Positions 18,724 to 28,977 are shown, counted from the first letter of the stretch. The stretch is DNA of 64,000 nucleotides from Dolichospermum sp. LEGE 00240 (GCF_015207875.1 NZ_JADEVZ010000004.1:1-64000), one strand, 5' to 3'. A program made the numbers and translations. The notes: generated by a model from the letters alone, not told the origin.

Positions 18724-20430
18724 ATGAGCCTTTGCATTAATCCAGTTTGTCCTCAACCTAACCATCCAGATAATGACAAAAACCGTTTTTGTCAAAGTTG
18801 TGGTTCTCAATTGGAATTGACAGGACGTTATCGAGTATTACGTTTATTGAGTGATAAAACTGGATTTGGCAAAGTTTACGAAGCCTACCAACAAGACACC
18901 CCAAAAATCCTCAAAGTCCTCAAAGAAGAATTAACAAATGATAGTAAAGCCTTAGCACTATTTCAACAAGAAGCCAACATTTTACAACAACTAAATCATC
19001 CAGGGATTCCGCAAACAGAAGGTTATTTTCCCTATCAAACCAGAAATAATCTCATCTTGCACTGTATGGTAATGGAAAAAATTGAAGGCCCAAATTTAGA
19101 ACAATGGTTAAAACAACAACAAAACCGTCCCATTTCTGAAGCCCAAGCCATAGTCTGGTTAAAACAACTATTAGAAATATTAGATTTAGTTCATAACCAA
19201 CAATATCTACATAGAGATATTAAACCATCAAATATCATGATTCGTCCAGATGGACAATTAGTATTAATTGACTTTGGTACAGCCAGAGAAATTACCAGAA
19301 CCTATTTAGCCAATGGTGGGGGAATGACAGCAATTTCATCATCAGGTTATAGTCCCCCAGAACAAATGCGAGGACAAGCCATACCCCAATCAGATTTCTT
19401 TGCTTTAGGACGGACATTTGTATTTTTATTAACAGGATTTCCCCCCGAACAATTATATGATCCTCATTTAGATATTTTACAATGGCGACATCATGCCAAT
19501 CATGTTTCTCCATTATTATTAGATTGCATTGATTGGTTAATGTCAACAGCAGTCAATCAACGTCCTAGCAATGCTGAAGAAATTTCCAGAAAATTAACAG
19601 AAATTGAAGATAACCTTCCGAGAAATACCTCCACAACCGTGAATATTGGCGGGTTAGGAAAAACAGAAATAATTAATAACCCAACTACCAATAATACCAT
19701 TATTACCCCGCAAAAACAACCTAAAAAATTACCATTATTATCCTGGTTCACCGCTTTAATAGTTTCTTTATTACTACTTTGGTGGGTATCATTAGCATTT
19801 AGAAATACCAAATTTGCGGCTTTACCTCCTGACTATGGACAAGCACCAGTTAAACAAGGCAAAGTTGATTATTTTCCCTATGAAGAAGGAAAAGATAGTC
19901 AAGGGAGAATTGCCGAATTTAATATTGCGGTTTTATCAGTAGAATACAAATGGCAATTAGGCAGCACTTATCAAATTAAATATAATGATCAAATTATGAC
20001 CCTTGATTCCTTACAATTTAATTTAGAACAAGAAGGAATCCAGAAAATTATGGAAAATCCCAGCGAAATTATTTCTGTAGGAACAGCTTCTTGTGAGGGT
20101 GATATTACCGCCGAACAAAGCCGCGCCTTAGAACGTTCTAAACAAATCCAATTATTAGCAAAAAAGATATTTAGTAACACACCCAGTGTTAAAGGTTATC
20201 GCTTATTAAATTTGGGACAATTTCAGAGAAAAGATTGTCAAGTAAGTCTTGATTCAACAGCTTATCAACGCAGTATTATTATCATTGGTGTCAAAAAACA
20301 AGCTGAAGGGGTAATATTGGATGAAGCCTTAAGAGATAGATTAGAGAAAAAGCCTTTTGCTGATTTTAAATTAGAGGATTATTCTCTAGGTTCAATAGAT
20401 AAATTTAAAACAGTACCTAGTAATTTATAA
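18724..20430 (+). CDS. Membrane Ser/Thr protein kinase with zinc-ribbon N terminus
   Basis: 568 residues. A zinc ribbon (Cys4, Cys9, Cys23, Cys26) precedes a Hanks-type kinase domain (about 34-290). Nucleotide-loop TGFGKVYEAY, beta-3 Lys in ILKVLKEEL, catalytic YLHRDIKPSNIMI, LIDFGTAREI and SGYSPPEQMRG are all present, so it should be active. One membrane helix lies at about 338-358 (LPLLSWFTALIVSLLLLWWV). The C-terminal 200 residues, presumably outside the membrane, include GTASCEGDITAEQSRALERS, which looks OmpA-like. Upstream sequence is only heptamer repeats, so translation initiation is unclear. Confidence 0.9.
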   Translation: MSLCINPVCPQPNHPDNDKNRFCQSCGSQLELTGRYRVLRLLSDKTGFGKVYEAYQQDTPKILKVLKEELTNDSKALALFQQEANILQQLNHPGIPQTEGYFPYQTRNNLILHCMVMEKIEGPNLEQWLKQQQNRPISEAQAIVWLKQLLEILDLVHNQQYLHRDIKPSNIMIRPDGQLVLIDFGTAREITRTYLANGGGMTAISSSGYSPPEQMRGQAIPQSDFFALGRTFVFLLTGFPPEQLYDPHLDILQWRHHANHVSPLLLDCIDWLMSTAVNQRPSNAEEISRKLTEIEDNLPRNTSTTVNIGGLGKTEIINNPTTNNTIITPQKQPKKLPLLSWFTALIVSLLLLWWVSLAFRNTKFAALPPDYGQAPVKQGKVDYFPYEEGKDSQGRIAEFNIAVLSVEYKWQLGSTYQIKYNDQIMTLDSLQFNLEQEGIQKIMENPSEIISVGTASCEGDITAEQSRALERSKQIQLLAKKIFSNTPSVKGYRLLNLGQFQRKDCQVSLDSTAYQRSIIIIGVKKQAEGVILDEALRDRLEKKPFADFKLEDYSLGSIDKFKTVPSNL

Positions 20431-20431
20431 T

Positions 20432-20454
20432 CCACATTCCGCAGATGTGGTTTT
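20432..20454 (+). terminator. Weak hairpin terminator after the kinase gene
   Basis: CCACAT (20432-20437) pairs with ATGTGG (20445-20450), followed by TTTT. The stem is only six pairs. CACATTCCGCA also recurs near 40317 and 40379, so it may instead be part of a dispersed motif. Confidence 0.4.
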
Positions 20455-20460
20455 AGAGAT

Positions 20461-21426
20461 TTAACCAAACCAAATCAACCATACGGGTAGTGCGAAAAAT
20501 AACCCGATAAAACTTAAAGCAATACTACTGGCTAACAAGTTGCGATCTAAGTCATAAACTTCCGCTAAAATCAGCACAGAAAGCCCTGTGGGTGTTCCTG
20601 ACATTAGTACCAATATTAAACGCTGTTCGCCAATTATACCCAAGAAAGTCGCAGCTAATCCTACCAGTAAAGGGACAACCAAAACTTTAAGAATACTGGC
20701 AATTAAGGCAATATCCAAATTTTTATATTCTTTGATTGTTCCTAGTCGCAAACCAACCAGCAATAAAGCAAAGGCAATAACTACCCAAACAGCTTGTTCT
20801 AAACCTGACTCAATCATCGCAGGTAATTCTACAAATTGGGTATTTAAGCCCATAAAAAACGTCCACAAACTAGGAACAGTAGCTATATCTCGTAATTGTA
20901 TCCACCAATGATTTTCGGTTTCTCTCTGTCCAAAATAGCTGGCAATTAAAACAGCAATTCCATAAGTACCGACAACGTTATTTGTGACGCTGAATAATAC
21001 CGCCCAATCGTTATTTTCTGGGCTGGTTAGGACCTGTGTAAGTGTCAGTCCCACAAAACCTGTATTCCCTAAAATGGTTGCTAAAATAAAACTGCCCAAA
21101 CTTGCCCGCTTTAGGGAGTCTGACACTTCTATCTTGTCCTGTGCTGGCTGGCTTTTACTACTTGTTAACGATTGCCAAAGCCACCAAATTAACAATGCTA
21201 GCACCAGACTCAGTAGCAAAACGCCTACTCCTATTCCTGGAATAAGTCCACCAATAGATGAGTTGGTATGACGCGCTAATACTAGCAATTGTAGTGGCAC
21301 TCCCACCCAGTATAGTGACTGTCCTAGTAACTTGGCGAAATTATTGGGGGTAAAGCGAGATAATACTAGTCCTAACCCTATCCAAATAAATAGAGAAGTG
21401 TAGGCTTTAAATAGGGTTTCAATCAT
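20461..21426 (-). CDS. AEC-family (auxin-efflux-carrier-like) transporter
   Basis: 321 residues from ATG 21426; a GTG at 21483 would place the tkt terminator inside the frame and is rejected. About ten hydrophobic helices span the whole length, including GLIPGIGVGVLLLSLVLALL and ILVLMSGTPTGLSVLILAEV. The central FILATILGNTGFVGLTL motif, with its conserved N-T-G, is typical of the AEC family. Bacterial members move dicarboxylates or other small anions; the substrate cannot be told. It is downstream of tkt on the same strand but separated by a strong terminator. Confidence 0.88.
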   Translation of the reverse strand: MIETLFKAYTSLFIWIGLGLVLSRFTPNNFAKLLGQSLYWVGVPLQLLVLARHTNSSIGGLIPGIGVGVLLLSLVLALLIWWLWQSLTSSKSQPAQDKIEVSDSLKRASLGSFILATILGNTGFVGLTLTQVLTSPENNDWAVLFSVTNNVVGTYGIAVLIASYFGQRETENHWWIQLRDIATVPSLWTFFMGLNTQFVELPAMIESGLEQAVWVVIAFALLLVGLRLGTIKEYKNLDIALIASILKVLVVPLLVGLAATFLGIIGEQRLILVLMSGTPTGLSVLILAEVYDLDRNLLASSIALSFIGLFFALPVWLIWFG

Positions 21427-21452
21427 GGTGAAGTGGCTGGTAATTTTTCCAT

Positions 21453-21479
21453 AAAAAAGGTGAGCTTGTTCAGCCCACC
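21453..21479 (-). terminator. Rho-independent terminator of tkt
   Basis: On the minus strand GGTGGGCT-GAACA-AGCTCACC forms an 8-bp stem (one G-U pair) followed directly by six T. It is 30 bp after the transketolase stop and before the AEC start. Confidence 0.9.
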
Positions 21480-21508
21480 TCACAAAATTAGAAAATATGC
21501 CGTGAAGA

Positions 21509-23521
21509 TTAACCTAACAATGCTTTGGCTTTAGCTAAAACATTATCAACAGTGAAGCCAAACTTCTCCAAACAAATACCACCAGGAGCAGAAGCACCAA
21601 AAGTATCAATACTTACGGTGTCGCCTTCGCTGCCAACATATTTGTGCCAACCGAAGCTACTAGCAGCTTCTACAGATAGACGCTTAGTAACATCTTTAGG
21701 AAGAATAGATTCTCTATAAGCTGCATCTTGTGTATCAAACAAGGTAGAAGAAGGCATAGAAACAACACGAACTTTCTTCCCGACCGCAGTTAATTTTTCT
21801 GCTGCACTTACACAGAGGCTGACTTCTGAACCAGTACCAATCAAGATGATATCGGGTGTACCTTGGCAATCAACAATTGTATATCCACCCTTAGCTACAC
21901 CTGCAATGGATGTACCTGCCAAGTTAGGAACGTTTTGACGAGTGAACGCCAATAAGGTAGAAGCGTGTGCTTTGGACTTCTCAATTGCGACTTTATAAGC
22001 TCCAGAGCATTCGTTTCCGTCAGCGGGACGAATTACGGTTAAATCAGGAATAGCACGCAAAGAAGCAAGGGTTTCAATGGGTTGGTGAGTAGGACCATCT
22101 TCACCTTGACCAATGGAGTCGTGTGTCATGACCCAAATTGAACCGGCTTCAGAGAGAGCAGCCAAACGAATGGCAGCCCGCATATAATCTGTGAAGATGA
22201 GGAAGGTCGCACCGTAGGGAATTAAACCTGAGTTGTGCAACGCCATACCATTACAAATCGCACCCATAGCGTGTTCCCGCACCCCAAAGTGGATGTTGCG
22301 GTTGGCGAAATGTCCTTTTTGGAAGTCTCCAGCACCTTTGAGTTCGGTGAGGTTGGAGTGGGTTAAGTCAGCAGAACCACCAATTAATTCTGGTAAAACC
22401 GCTCCTAGTTTATTCAGGCAGGTTTCTGAGTGTTTACGGGTAGGTAATGCTTTGTCTTCAGTGGTGTAGGTAGGTAATACTTGATCCCAACCGTCTGGTA
22501 ATTTGCCGCTAATGAAACGGTCAAATTCCGCCGCTTCTTGGGGGTATTTAGCTTTGTAGTCAGCATAAACCTTGTTCCATTCAGATTCGTAACTAGCACC
22601 GCGTTCAACAGCCTTACGGGTATGGTTAAGGGCATCTTCAGGAACTACAAAGGCATCATATTCCCAACCTAAGTTTTTGCGGGTGGCAATGGTTTCTTCT
22701 GGACCCAAAGCCGCACCGTGAATACCGGCAGTATCTTGTTTGTTAGGAGAACCATAACCAATGGTGGTTGTCACCTTAATCATGGTGGGTTTGTCAGTGA
22801 CAGCTTTTGCGTCAGCGATCGCTTTGGCAATTCCGGCTAAGTCGGTGTTACCATCTTTAACATGGATAACGTGCCAACCGTAAGATTCAAACCGTTTGGA
22901 AACATCTTCGGTAAAAGCTACATCTGTAGAACCATCAATGGAGATGTGGTTGTCGTCATAAAGAGCAATCAGTTTACCCAATCCCCAATGTCCAGCAATG
23001 GAAGCCGCTTCACCAGAAATCCCTTCCATGTTGCAACCATCACCCAGAAGTACATAAGTATAATGATCAACTATCTTGGCATCTGGTTTGTTGAACTTAG
23101 CAGCTAGGTGTGCTTCTGCTACGGCTAAACCCACTGCATTGGCAATTCCTTGACCCAAAGGTCCTGTTGTCACTTCTACACCGGGTGTAACAAAGTTTTC
23201 GGGGTGGCCTGGGGTCTTAGCACCCCATTGACGAAATTGCTTGATGTCGTCTATGGTAACGCTATCGTAACCTGTCAGATACAGTAGAGCATACTGCAAC
23301 ATTGAACCATGACCGGCGGACAAAACAAAGCGATCGCGGTTGAACCACTGGGGATTTTTGGGGTTATAGCGCATGAAGCTATCCCAAAGCACAAAAGCCA
23401 TTGGAGCCGCGCCCATCGGTAGTCCAGGGTGTCCCGATTTAGATTTTTCTATGGCATCTACAGCCAAAAAGCGGATCGAATTAATACAAAGTTCTTGGAT
23501 GGATTGGGTTGCAACAGCCAT
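21509..23521 (-). CDS. tkt: Transketolase
   Basis: 670 residues, full length. The thiamine-diphosphate enzyme moves two-carbon units in the Calvin-Benson and pentose-phosphate cycles. The N-terminal cofactor motif is [20 protein letters not shown] with [10 protein letters not shown] following. The substrate-binding [32 protein letters not shown] and [17 protein letters not shown] are intact, as is the C-terminal STLFDTQD region. It is a single transcription unit ending at the terminator at 21453-21479. Confidence 0.97.
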   Translation of the reverse strand: MAVATQSIQELCINSIRFLAVDAIEKSKSGHPGLPMGAAPMAFVLWDSFMRYNPKNPQWFNRDRFVLSAGHGSMLQYALLYLTGYDSVTIDDIKQFRQWGAKTPGHPENFVTPGVEVTTGPLGQGIANAVGLAVAEAHLAAKFNKPDAKIVDHYTYVLLGDGCNMEGISGEAASIAGHWGLGKLIALYDDNHISIDGSTDVAFTEDVSKRFESYGWHVIHVKDGNTDLAGIAKAIADAKAVTDKPTMIKVTTTIGYGSPNKQDTAGIHGAALGPEETIATRKNLGWEYDAFVVPEDALNHTRKAVERGASYESEWNKVYADYKAKYPQEAAEFDRFISGKLPDGWDQVLPTYTTEDKALPTRKHSETCLNKLGAVLPELIGGSADLTHSNLTELKGAGDFQKGHFANRNIHFGVREHAMGAICNGMALHNSGLIPYGATFLIFTDYMRAAIRLAALSEAGSIWVMTHDSIGQGEDGPTHQPIETLASLRAIPDLTVIRPADGNECSGAYKVAIEKSKAHASTLLAFTRQNVPNLAGTSIAGVAKGGYTIVDCQGTPDIILIGTGSEVSLCVSAAEKLTAVGKKVRVVSMPSSTLFDTQDAAYRESILPKDVTKRLSVEAASSFGWHKYVGSEGDTVSIDTFGASAPGGICLEKFGFTVDNVLAKAKALLG

Positions 23522-23919
23522 AATCTCTTATTGTTAACGACGGGTTAGGACTCTTTTTAGCTTTTTCTTGCTGGGTTCATTATCAAGTGATCCCACTTTC
23601 CCCATCATCCCATTCTTAATTGTCAATGGACAAGAGGGATGTTCTGAGTTTTTGGTGATGAATACAGCCGATAATTTGGTCTTGCTGTTCCCAAAGTGTG
23701 GCATAAGCCATACTAACGGTTCAGCCAAGAATTATATCTATCATACTTGCCACAGGTTCACTTCTAAAAAGCCAACCAGTAACAAAATTACGGCAGGAGG
23801 TCATTGGTCATTGGTCATTGGTCATTGGTCATTGGTCATTGGTCATTGGATAATTTTCTCTTCTGCTCCTCTACTCCTCTGCTCCTCTGCTCCTCTGCCC
23901 CCTGCTCCCTTGCCAATCA
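23522..23919. other. Intergenic region with tandem repeats
   Basis: The left 240 bp, upstream of tkt, shows no gene. The right part holds repeats, listed separately. Promoters for tkt are probably here but not identified. Confidence 0.5.
23801..23905 (+). repeat. TTGGTCA heptamers followed by CTCCTCTG octamers
   Basis: About six TTGGTCA units (23802-23848), then CTCCTCTG/CTCCTCTA units and C-rich variants up to the fabF stop. This is another member of the short tandem repeat class. Confidence 0.88.
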
Positions 23920-25179
23920 CTAGGGCGTAAACTTCTTGAATGCCAGGGTAACATTATGACCACCAAAGCCGAAAGAATTAGATAAAGCCACCTCGACTAC
24001 CTGATCACGACTTTTATGAGGGACATAATCTAGGTCACATTCAGGATCAAGATTTTCGATATTGATGGTGGGGGGAATTTTGTTATGAGCGATCGCCAAA
24101 ACCGTCGCTACAGCTTCAATCCCACCAGAACCACCTAACAGATGTCCCGTCATAGATTTAGTAGAACTAATAGCTATCTTATACGCATAATCCCCCAAAG
24201 CTTTCTTAATCGCAGCGGTTTCATTTTTATCATTAGCCTCTGTACTAGTTCCATGGGCATTGATATAACTAACCATTTCTGGTGTCAAATCCCCATCTTT
24301 TAAAGCTAAGGCGATCGCTCTAGCTGCACCTAAACCACCAGGAACAGGCGAAGTCATGTGATAAGCATCACAGGTCATCCCATAACCCACCATTTCCCCA
24401 TAAATCTTAGCATCACGACTAATGGCGTGTTCTAATTCTTCAAGAATTAAAATTCCTGCCCCCTCACCCATCACAAAGCCATCCCGATCTCGATCAAAAG
24501 GACGACAAGCGTGGGCTGGATCATCATTGCGAGTTGATAAAGCGCGAGCAGCCGCAAACCCCGCCACTGACAAAGGTGTAACCGCCGCCTCACAACCTCC
24601 GCAAATCATCGCCTTGGCATATCCCCCTTGAATCTGACGAAAAGCATCGCCGATAGAATTAGAACCAGCAGCACAAGCCGTTACAGAACAAGAATTCGGA
24701 CCCTTCGCACCCGTATGAATTGCTGTTAATCCTGCTGCCATATTGGCAATCATCATGGGAATCATGAACGGACTACAACGACTAGGACCCCGCTTAGGAT
24801 CTAAGTAAATAGTTTGCTGGTCTTCTAAAACCTTAATCCCACCAATGCCCGAACCAATGATCACACCAACTTGTTCGGCATTGAGATCATTAATCACCAA
24901 ACCTGCATCTGCAACCGCTTGAATAGCTGCCGATACACCCAATTGGGCAAACCGATCCATCCGCTTGGCTTCTTTGCGCTCTAAATAACTCTCTGGATCA
25001 AAATTCTTGACTTCACCGGCAATGCGGCAACTATGTTTAGACGCATCAAAAGCGGTAATATAGTCAATTCCATTGCGTCCGCTTAATAGTCCTTCCCAAT
25101 ATTCAGCAGATGTGTTACCAATAGGTGTAATCGCACCCACACCTGTTACAACAACGCGATTACGTTTATAGTCTGTCAT
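23920..25179 (-). CDS. fabF: 3-oxoacyl-[acyl-carrier-protein] synthase II
   Basis: 419 residues. The enzyme condenses malonyl-ACP with acyl-ACP in fatty-acid elongation. The active-site Cys lies in VTACAAGSNSIGDAF, and the two His in NAHGTSTEAND and SMTGHLLGGSGG. It opens VVVTGVGAITPIGN and closes with SNSFGFGGHN. It is downstream of acpP on the same strand with a 238-bp gap, the usual acpP-fabF order. Confidence 0.97.
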   Translation of the reverse strand: MTDYKRNRVVVTGVGAITPIGNTSAEYWEGLLSGRNGIDYITAFDASKHSCRIAGEVKNFDPESYLERKEAKRMDRFAQLGVSAAIQAVADAGLVINDLNAEQVGVIIGSGIGGIKVLEDQQTIYLDPKRGPSRCSPFMIPMMIANMAAGLTAIHTGAKGPNSCSVTACAAGSNSIGDAFRQIQGGYAKAMICGGCEAAVTPLSVAGFAAARALSTRNDDPAHACRPFDRDRDGFVMGEGAGILILEELEHAISRDAKIYGEMVGYGMTCDAYHMTSPVPGGLGAARAIALALKDGDLTPEMVSYINAHGTSTEANDKNETAAIKKALGDYAYKIAISSTKSMTGHLLGGSGGIEAVATVLAIAHNKIPPTINIENLDPECDLDYVPHKSRDQVVEVALSNSFGFGGHNVTLAFKKFTP

Positions 25180-25344
25180 GATTACATTAAATATGGCGAA
25201 AAAGCAGCAGGGGGAAACAATTAAGAGTGCTGAGTTCCGAGTTAAGTATCCTTAGTTAAGAGTATACTATTTGCTCAATATTATGACTTTTGGGGTTTTT
25301 CTCGCAGTCAAACTTACAGTTTAGACACTCAATACTCATGTACC

Positions 25345-25398
25345 GGCGGGTTTATCCAGTTAATCCGTATATCTTCAAAATTTCTCTTTAAACCCGCC
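25345..25398 (-). other. Inverted repeat just after acpP
   Basis: GGCGGGTTT (25345-25353) and AAACCCGCC (25390-25398) could form a 9-bp stem with a 36-nt loop 20 bp downstream of the acpP stop. No T run follows on the minus strand, so it may stabilise or process the acpP-fabF transcript rather than end it. Confidence 0.45.
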
Positions 25399-25417
25399 AT
25401 ACCGATTCATAGCTTGT

Positions 25418-25669
25418 TTATGATGAAGCACCAACTTGCTTGTCTATGTAATCTACTGCGTCTTGAACAGATACAATCTTTTCAGCAGCTTCATCAGGAA
25501 TTTCTATCTCAAATTCTTCTTCCAAAGCCATCACCAGTTCAACGGTATCCAAGGAATCAGCGCCTAGATCCTCCATGAAAATAGATTGGGGTGTAATCTT
25601 TTCAGCATCTACACTGAGTTGGTCGGCGACAATTTTTTTAACTTTTTCAAAAGTCTCTGTTTGGCTCAT
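25418..25669 (-). CDS. acpP: Acyl carrier protein
   Basis: 83 residues, acidic and four-helix in type. Phosphopantetheine attaches at the Ser of [19 protein letters not shown], which is fully conserved. It carries growing acyl chains for fatty-acid and lipid synthesis in the cytosol. It lies upstream of fabF on the same strand and is divergent from the HdrB-like gene; the 224-bp gap between them presumably holds both promoters. Confidence 0.97.
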   Translation of the reverse strand: MSQTETFEKVKKIVADQLSVDAEKITPQSIFMEDLGADSLDTVELVMALEEEFEIEIPDEAAEKIVSVQDAVDYIDKQVGASS

Positions 25670-25893
25670 AAATAAAAGTCCTTAACAAGTTGCTATGATT
25701 TGCTCTAAATGCACAAAGTTTTTTTGGGCATATACATCTTATCGGAAAGAGTGAATCCGAGTATAGGTTCTATCATGAAAACTGAGGATTGAATATTGGA
25801 GAGATCCTGAAAATCAGAGATAGAGAGTTGAATAACCCAATTAACTGCCAATAAATACCCACTACATCTAAAACATTAAACCTAATAAATTCT

Positions 25894-26799
25894 ATGCTAT
25901 CTAAAACGCTAAAATACGCTTACTATCCAGGCTGTGTAGCTCAAGGAGCTTGTCGAGAACTGTATATATCCACCCAATCTCTCACTCAAGCCTTGGGAAT
26001 TGAACTAGTTGAACTGAAAAAAGCCTCTTGCTGTGGTTCAGGGACATTTAAAGAAGATTCCCAACTCTTAGAAGATAGCGTTAACGCCAGAAATATCGCC
26101 CTAGCAGAATCATTAAATCTCCCCTTACTCACCCATTGCAGCACTTGTCAGGGTGTAATCGGTCATGTTGATGAACGGTTAAAAGAATGCCAGTCAACCA
26201 ACCCCGACTATCTCCAGAAAGTGAATGGCTTATTACAAAAAGAAGGCTGTTTCCCTTACCAAGGGAGTACAGAAGTTAAACATCTTCTTTATGCTTTAGT
26301 CGCAGATTATGGTTTAGAAGAAATTACCCAGCGAGTCACCAAAAAATTAAGTGGATTAAAATGTGCAGCTTTCTATGGCTGTTATCTACTCCGCGCTCAA
26401 AAATCCATGCCCTATGATGATCCTTTTGCACCGGAAGCAATGGAAAATGTATTTCGGGCAGTAGGGGCGACACCTGTATATTATCGTGGCAGAACTCAAT
26501 GCTGTGGTTGGCCTTTATCTAGCTACGCGACAACAGAATCTTTCCAAATGGCGGGAAATCATCTTCAAGAAGCTTTAGCTCATGGGGCTGATTGTATCGT
26601 TACACCATGTCCTTTGTGTCATTTAAATTTAGATTCTCGTCAACCAGAAGTAGAAAAGGTAATTGGTGAAAAGTTAGGTTTACCAATCTTACACCTACCC
26701 CAATTGATTGCTTTGGCTTTAGGTGTCAGTCCCAAAGAACTTGGTTTAGAACGACACATAGTATCCACAAAACCCATCTTAGAAAAATTAGGATTCTGA
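25894..26799 (+). CDS. HdrB-like CCG-domain iron-sulfur protein
   Basis: 301 residues with two CCG (DUF224) motifs of the heterodisulfide reductase subunit B type. First domain: YYPGCVAQGACREL, KKASCCGSGTF and THCSTCQGVIGH. Second: AFYGCYLLRAQ, RTQCCGWPLSSY and TPCPLCHLNLD. CCG motifs bind a non-cubane Fe-S cluster that handles disulfides, or serve quinone-linked dehydrogenases. Cyanobacteria keep a stand-alone version whose electron partner is not established. No hdrA or hdrC neighbour is present. Confidence 0.88.
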   Translation: MLSKTLKYAYYPGCVAQGACRELYISTQSLTQALGIELVELKKASCCGSGTFKEDSQLLEDSVNARNIALAESLNLPLLTHCSTCQGVIGHVDERLKECQSTNPDYLQKVNGLLQKEGCFPYQGSTEVKHLLYALVADYGLEEITQRVTKKLSGLKCAAFYGCYLLRAQKSMPYDDPFAPEAMENVFRAVGATPVYYRGRTQCCGWPLSSYATTESFQMAGNHLQEALAHGADCIVTPCPLCHLNLDSRQPEVEKVIGEKLGLPILHLPQLIALALGVSPKELGLERHIVSTKPILEKLGF

Positions 26800-26812
26800 C
26801 AGTAGGGGCGGG

Positions 26813-26880
26813 GTTTCCCCGCCCAAAATTCTTGTGTTTCCCCGCCCAAAATTCTTGTGTTTCCCCGCCCAAAATTCAGA
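26813..26880 (+). repeat. GC-rich hairpin and 22-bp tandem repeats
   Basis: GGGGCGGGG-TTT-CCCCGCCC forms a hairpin just after the HdrB-like gene, then TTTCCCCGCCCAAAATTCTT is repeated about three times. The same GC-rich arm occurs at 40243-40262 after dnaK, so it is a dispersed sequence. It may act as a weak terminator. Confidence 0.75.
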
Positions 26881-26907
26881 ACCCAAGAAGAAAAAAGAAT
26901 AAAAAAA

Positions 26908-27441
26908 TTACCCATTACCAATTACAGATTTCTGATATTCTTCCTCACTAATTAAATCATCTTTATTTTCTACCCGATCTAAAAATACTAACCCTTCGAG
27001 ATGATCATATTCATGTTGAAAAATTCTGGCAATAAAATCAGTTAATTCTTGTTTTTGTAAATTGCCATTTCGGTCTGTATATTCAACTACAATTGTTTGA
27101 TATCTAGGAACTAAACCTCTAATTCCCGGTACACTTAAACAACCTTCCCAATCTTTAACCATTTCTAAAGAATTGGCAACAATTCGGGGATTGATCATTG
27201 CTGTTGGTTGCATTTCTGGAGCATGGGGATATCTGGCATTAGGACGGGAAGCGACGATAAATAAACGGTAGGATGCTGCTATTTGTGGTGCAGCAATTCC
27301 CACCCCATTAGCTTGAGCAACTGAGGTAATTAATTCATCAATGAGGTTTTGAATTTTCTCATCTTGAACATCCTCAAGCGCAACAGCTTTTTGTCGTAAT
27401 ATCGGATTACCTAACTTAATAATTTGTGCTAATTCATTCAT
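26908..27441 (-). CDS. def: Peptide deformylase
   Basis: 177 residues from ATG 27441. The enzyme removes the N-formyl group from new proteins. All three motifs are present: GVGIAAPQIA, EGCLSVPGI and QHEYDHLEGLVF (metal ligands Cys and the two His, with the catalytic Glu). The frame is open for 45 more codons upstream, but that part reads PYFPYFPYF because it is a translated 9-bp repeat, so it is not part of the protein. It is co-directional with and 138 bp downstream of the HtrA gene. Confidence 0.95.
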   Translation of the reverse strand: MNELAQIIKLGNPILRQKAVALEDVQDEKIQNLIDELITSVAQANGVGIAAPQIAASYRLFIVASRPNARYPHAPEMQPTAMINPRIVANSLEMVKDWEGCLSVPGIRGLVPRYQTIVVEYTDRNGNLQKQELTDFIARIFQHEYDHLEGLVFLDRVENKDDLISEEEYQKSVIGNG

Positions 27442-27461
27442 TTTTAAAAGAGGAACAGGGA

Positions 27462-27521
27462 AGTAGGGGAAGTAGGGGAAGTAGGGGAAGTAGGGGAAGT
27501 AGGGGAAGTAGGAGAAGTAGG
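27462..27521 (+). repeat. 9-bp tandem repeat GGGGAAGTA
   Basis: Six or seven 9-bp units ahead of def on the minus strand. The period differs from the 7-bp class that dominates the window. It occupies the place where the def ribosome site and promoter would be. Confidence 0.88.
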
Positions 27522-27579
27522 GGGAGGAAGAATTTTCCCAATGACAACGGACAACGGACAACGGACAACTGACCAAATA

Positions 27580-28848
27580 TCAATTTTCCTTGTTAACTGG
27601 TAAAGGTGCAGGTTTAACTAAGAATTGAGAAATTTTGCCATTACGCTCTACTTGCATTGGTAAAGGAATGCCAACCTTACTATTTTCTACTATTCTTTGC
27701 ACCTCATCAACTTTCAAAACAGGTTGATTATTCATACTTTTGATCACATCTCCTGGACGTAATCCAGCGGTAGCTGCGGGTGAATTAGGAACAATCCTCA
27801 CTAATAGAATTCCTTCATTTGCCGATAAATTTATTTTATCGCCAAATCTGGCAACTATTTTTTCTTTAACTTCAGGTGTTAATGTCACCATTTGTATTCC
27901 CAAATAGGGATGATCGACTCTACCTTTGGCAATTATTTCCTCGGCGATTTTTTGGGCAGTATTAATAGGAATGGCAAATCCTAAACCTTGAGCGCCTTGA
28001 ATAATTGCTGTATTCATCCCAATCACTTCACCACGAGCATTTAGTAAGGGTCCACCGGAGTTACCAGGATTAATTGCTGCATCTGTTTGCAGATAATCAA
28101 CACGCTTATCACTAGCGCCAATATCACTACTAGAACGATCTGTGGCACTGATAATTCCAGAGGTAACAGTATTATTTAAACCCAAGGGATTACCAATAGC
28201 AATCACGGCTTCTCCTGGTTGTAAAGTATCAGATTTACCTAAAGCTAGACTGGGTAAATTATTGGCCTCAATTTGAATTACTGCCACATCTGTCACCGCA
28301 TCTTCACCTAATACTTTACCTTTAAAAGTTCGTCCATCTTTAAGAGTAACTGTTACCGAATCAGCACCGTCTACAACGTGGGAATTAGTTAAAATTTGCC
28401 CAGATGAATTAATGATAAATCCCGAACCACTACCTCTTTCTACTCGTTCTCTGGGTTGTGTGGGGATTCTATTCCCAAAAAATCCGCGAAAAAAGGGATC
28501 AGAAAATTCGTCTGGAACTTGAGTTGTGACGGTTCTCGTTGAATCAATGCGAACAACTGCACCTCCCACCTTTTGTACTACTTTAACAACAAAGTTAGGA
28601 TCTCCAGAAGAGGAAAAAATCGCGGGAGGAGCAATTTCTGTGGTAGGTGCGGTGGTTTTTTGTGGTTGTGCATTGCTACTAGGTTCGATTTCTGTGGTGG
28701 TTTTTTTGAGATTCGTGCAACCTCCGAGCATAAAAAATGCTACACCACATACGACAATCCATTTTTTACTTTTATTTCCCAAGTTTTGCCCTAAAAATCT
28801 AGTATTAATATTTTGTGTTGCTAAGTTATGATTATTAATCTTTATCAT
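27580..28848 (-). CDS. HtrA/Deg-family serine protease, lipoprotein
   Basis: 422 residues. A basic N terminus, a hydrophobic run and a lipobox MLGGC (Cys about 44) predict a lipoprotein. The trypsin-like domain has His in ILTNSHVVDGA, Asp in EDAVTDVAVIQ and Ser in NPGNSGGPLLNA. One PDZ domain follows (about 320-410; NSPAATAGLRPGDVIKSMNN). This is the layout of cyanobacterial HhoA/HhoB/HtrA proteases of the periplasm and outer layers, which degrade damaged proteins. GGAG lies 10 nt upstream of the ATG. It is divergent from dnaA. Confidence 0.93.
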   Translation of the reverse strand: MIKINNHNLATQNINTRFLGQNLGNKSKKWIVVCGVAFFMLGGCTNLKKTTTEIEPSSNAQPQKTTAPTTEIAPPAIFSSSGDPNFVVKVVQKVGGAVVRIDSTRTVTTQVPDEFSDPFFRGFFGNRIPTQPRERVERGSGSGFIINSSGQILTNSHVVDGADSVTVTLKDGRTFKGKVLGEDAVTDVAVIQIEANNLPSLALGKSDTLQPGEAVIAIGNPLGLNNTVTSGIISATDRSSSDIGASDKRVDYLQTDAAINPGNSGGPLLNARGEVIGMNTAIIQGAQGLGFAIPINTAQKIAEEIIAKGRVDHPYLGIQMVTLTPEVKEKIVARFGDKINLSANEGILLVRIVPNSPAATAGLRPGDVIKSMNNQPVLKVDEVQRIVENSKVGIPLPMQVERNGKISQFLVKPAPLPVNKEN

Positions 28849-28977
28849 GTGATTATTGCTCCGTATTCGTTAGTGGGTGCTAGAATATTAGCTACCAGGT
28901 TTTTATCAGAGTGATTATAGATGACACAGGGGTAATTACAAATTAGGAATGATGAATTACGGATAAAGGTGGTGTGA

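Noticed and set aside
20427-21483. Longer start for the AEC transporter at 21483
   Set aside because: It would place the tkt terminator hairpin and T run inside the coding region. ATG 21426 begins the conserved hydrophobic region.
27442-27576. N-terminal extension of peptide deformylase (PYFPYF repeats)
   Set aside because: The extension is a translated 9-bp repeat tract. The canonical start MNELAQIIKLG lies at 27441 and gives the normal family length.
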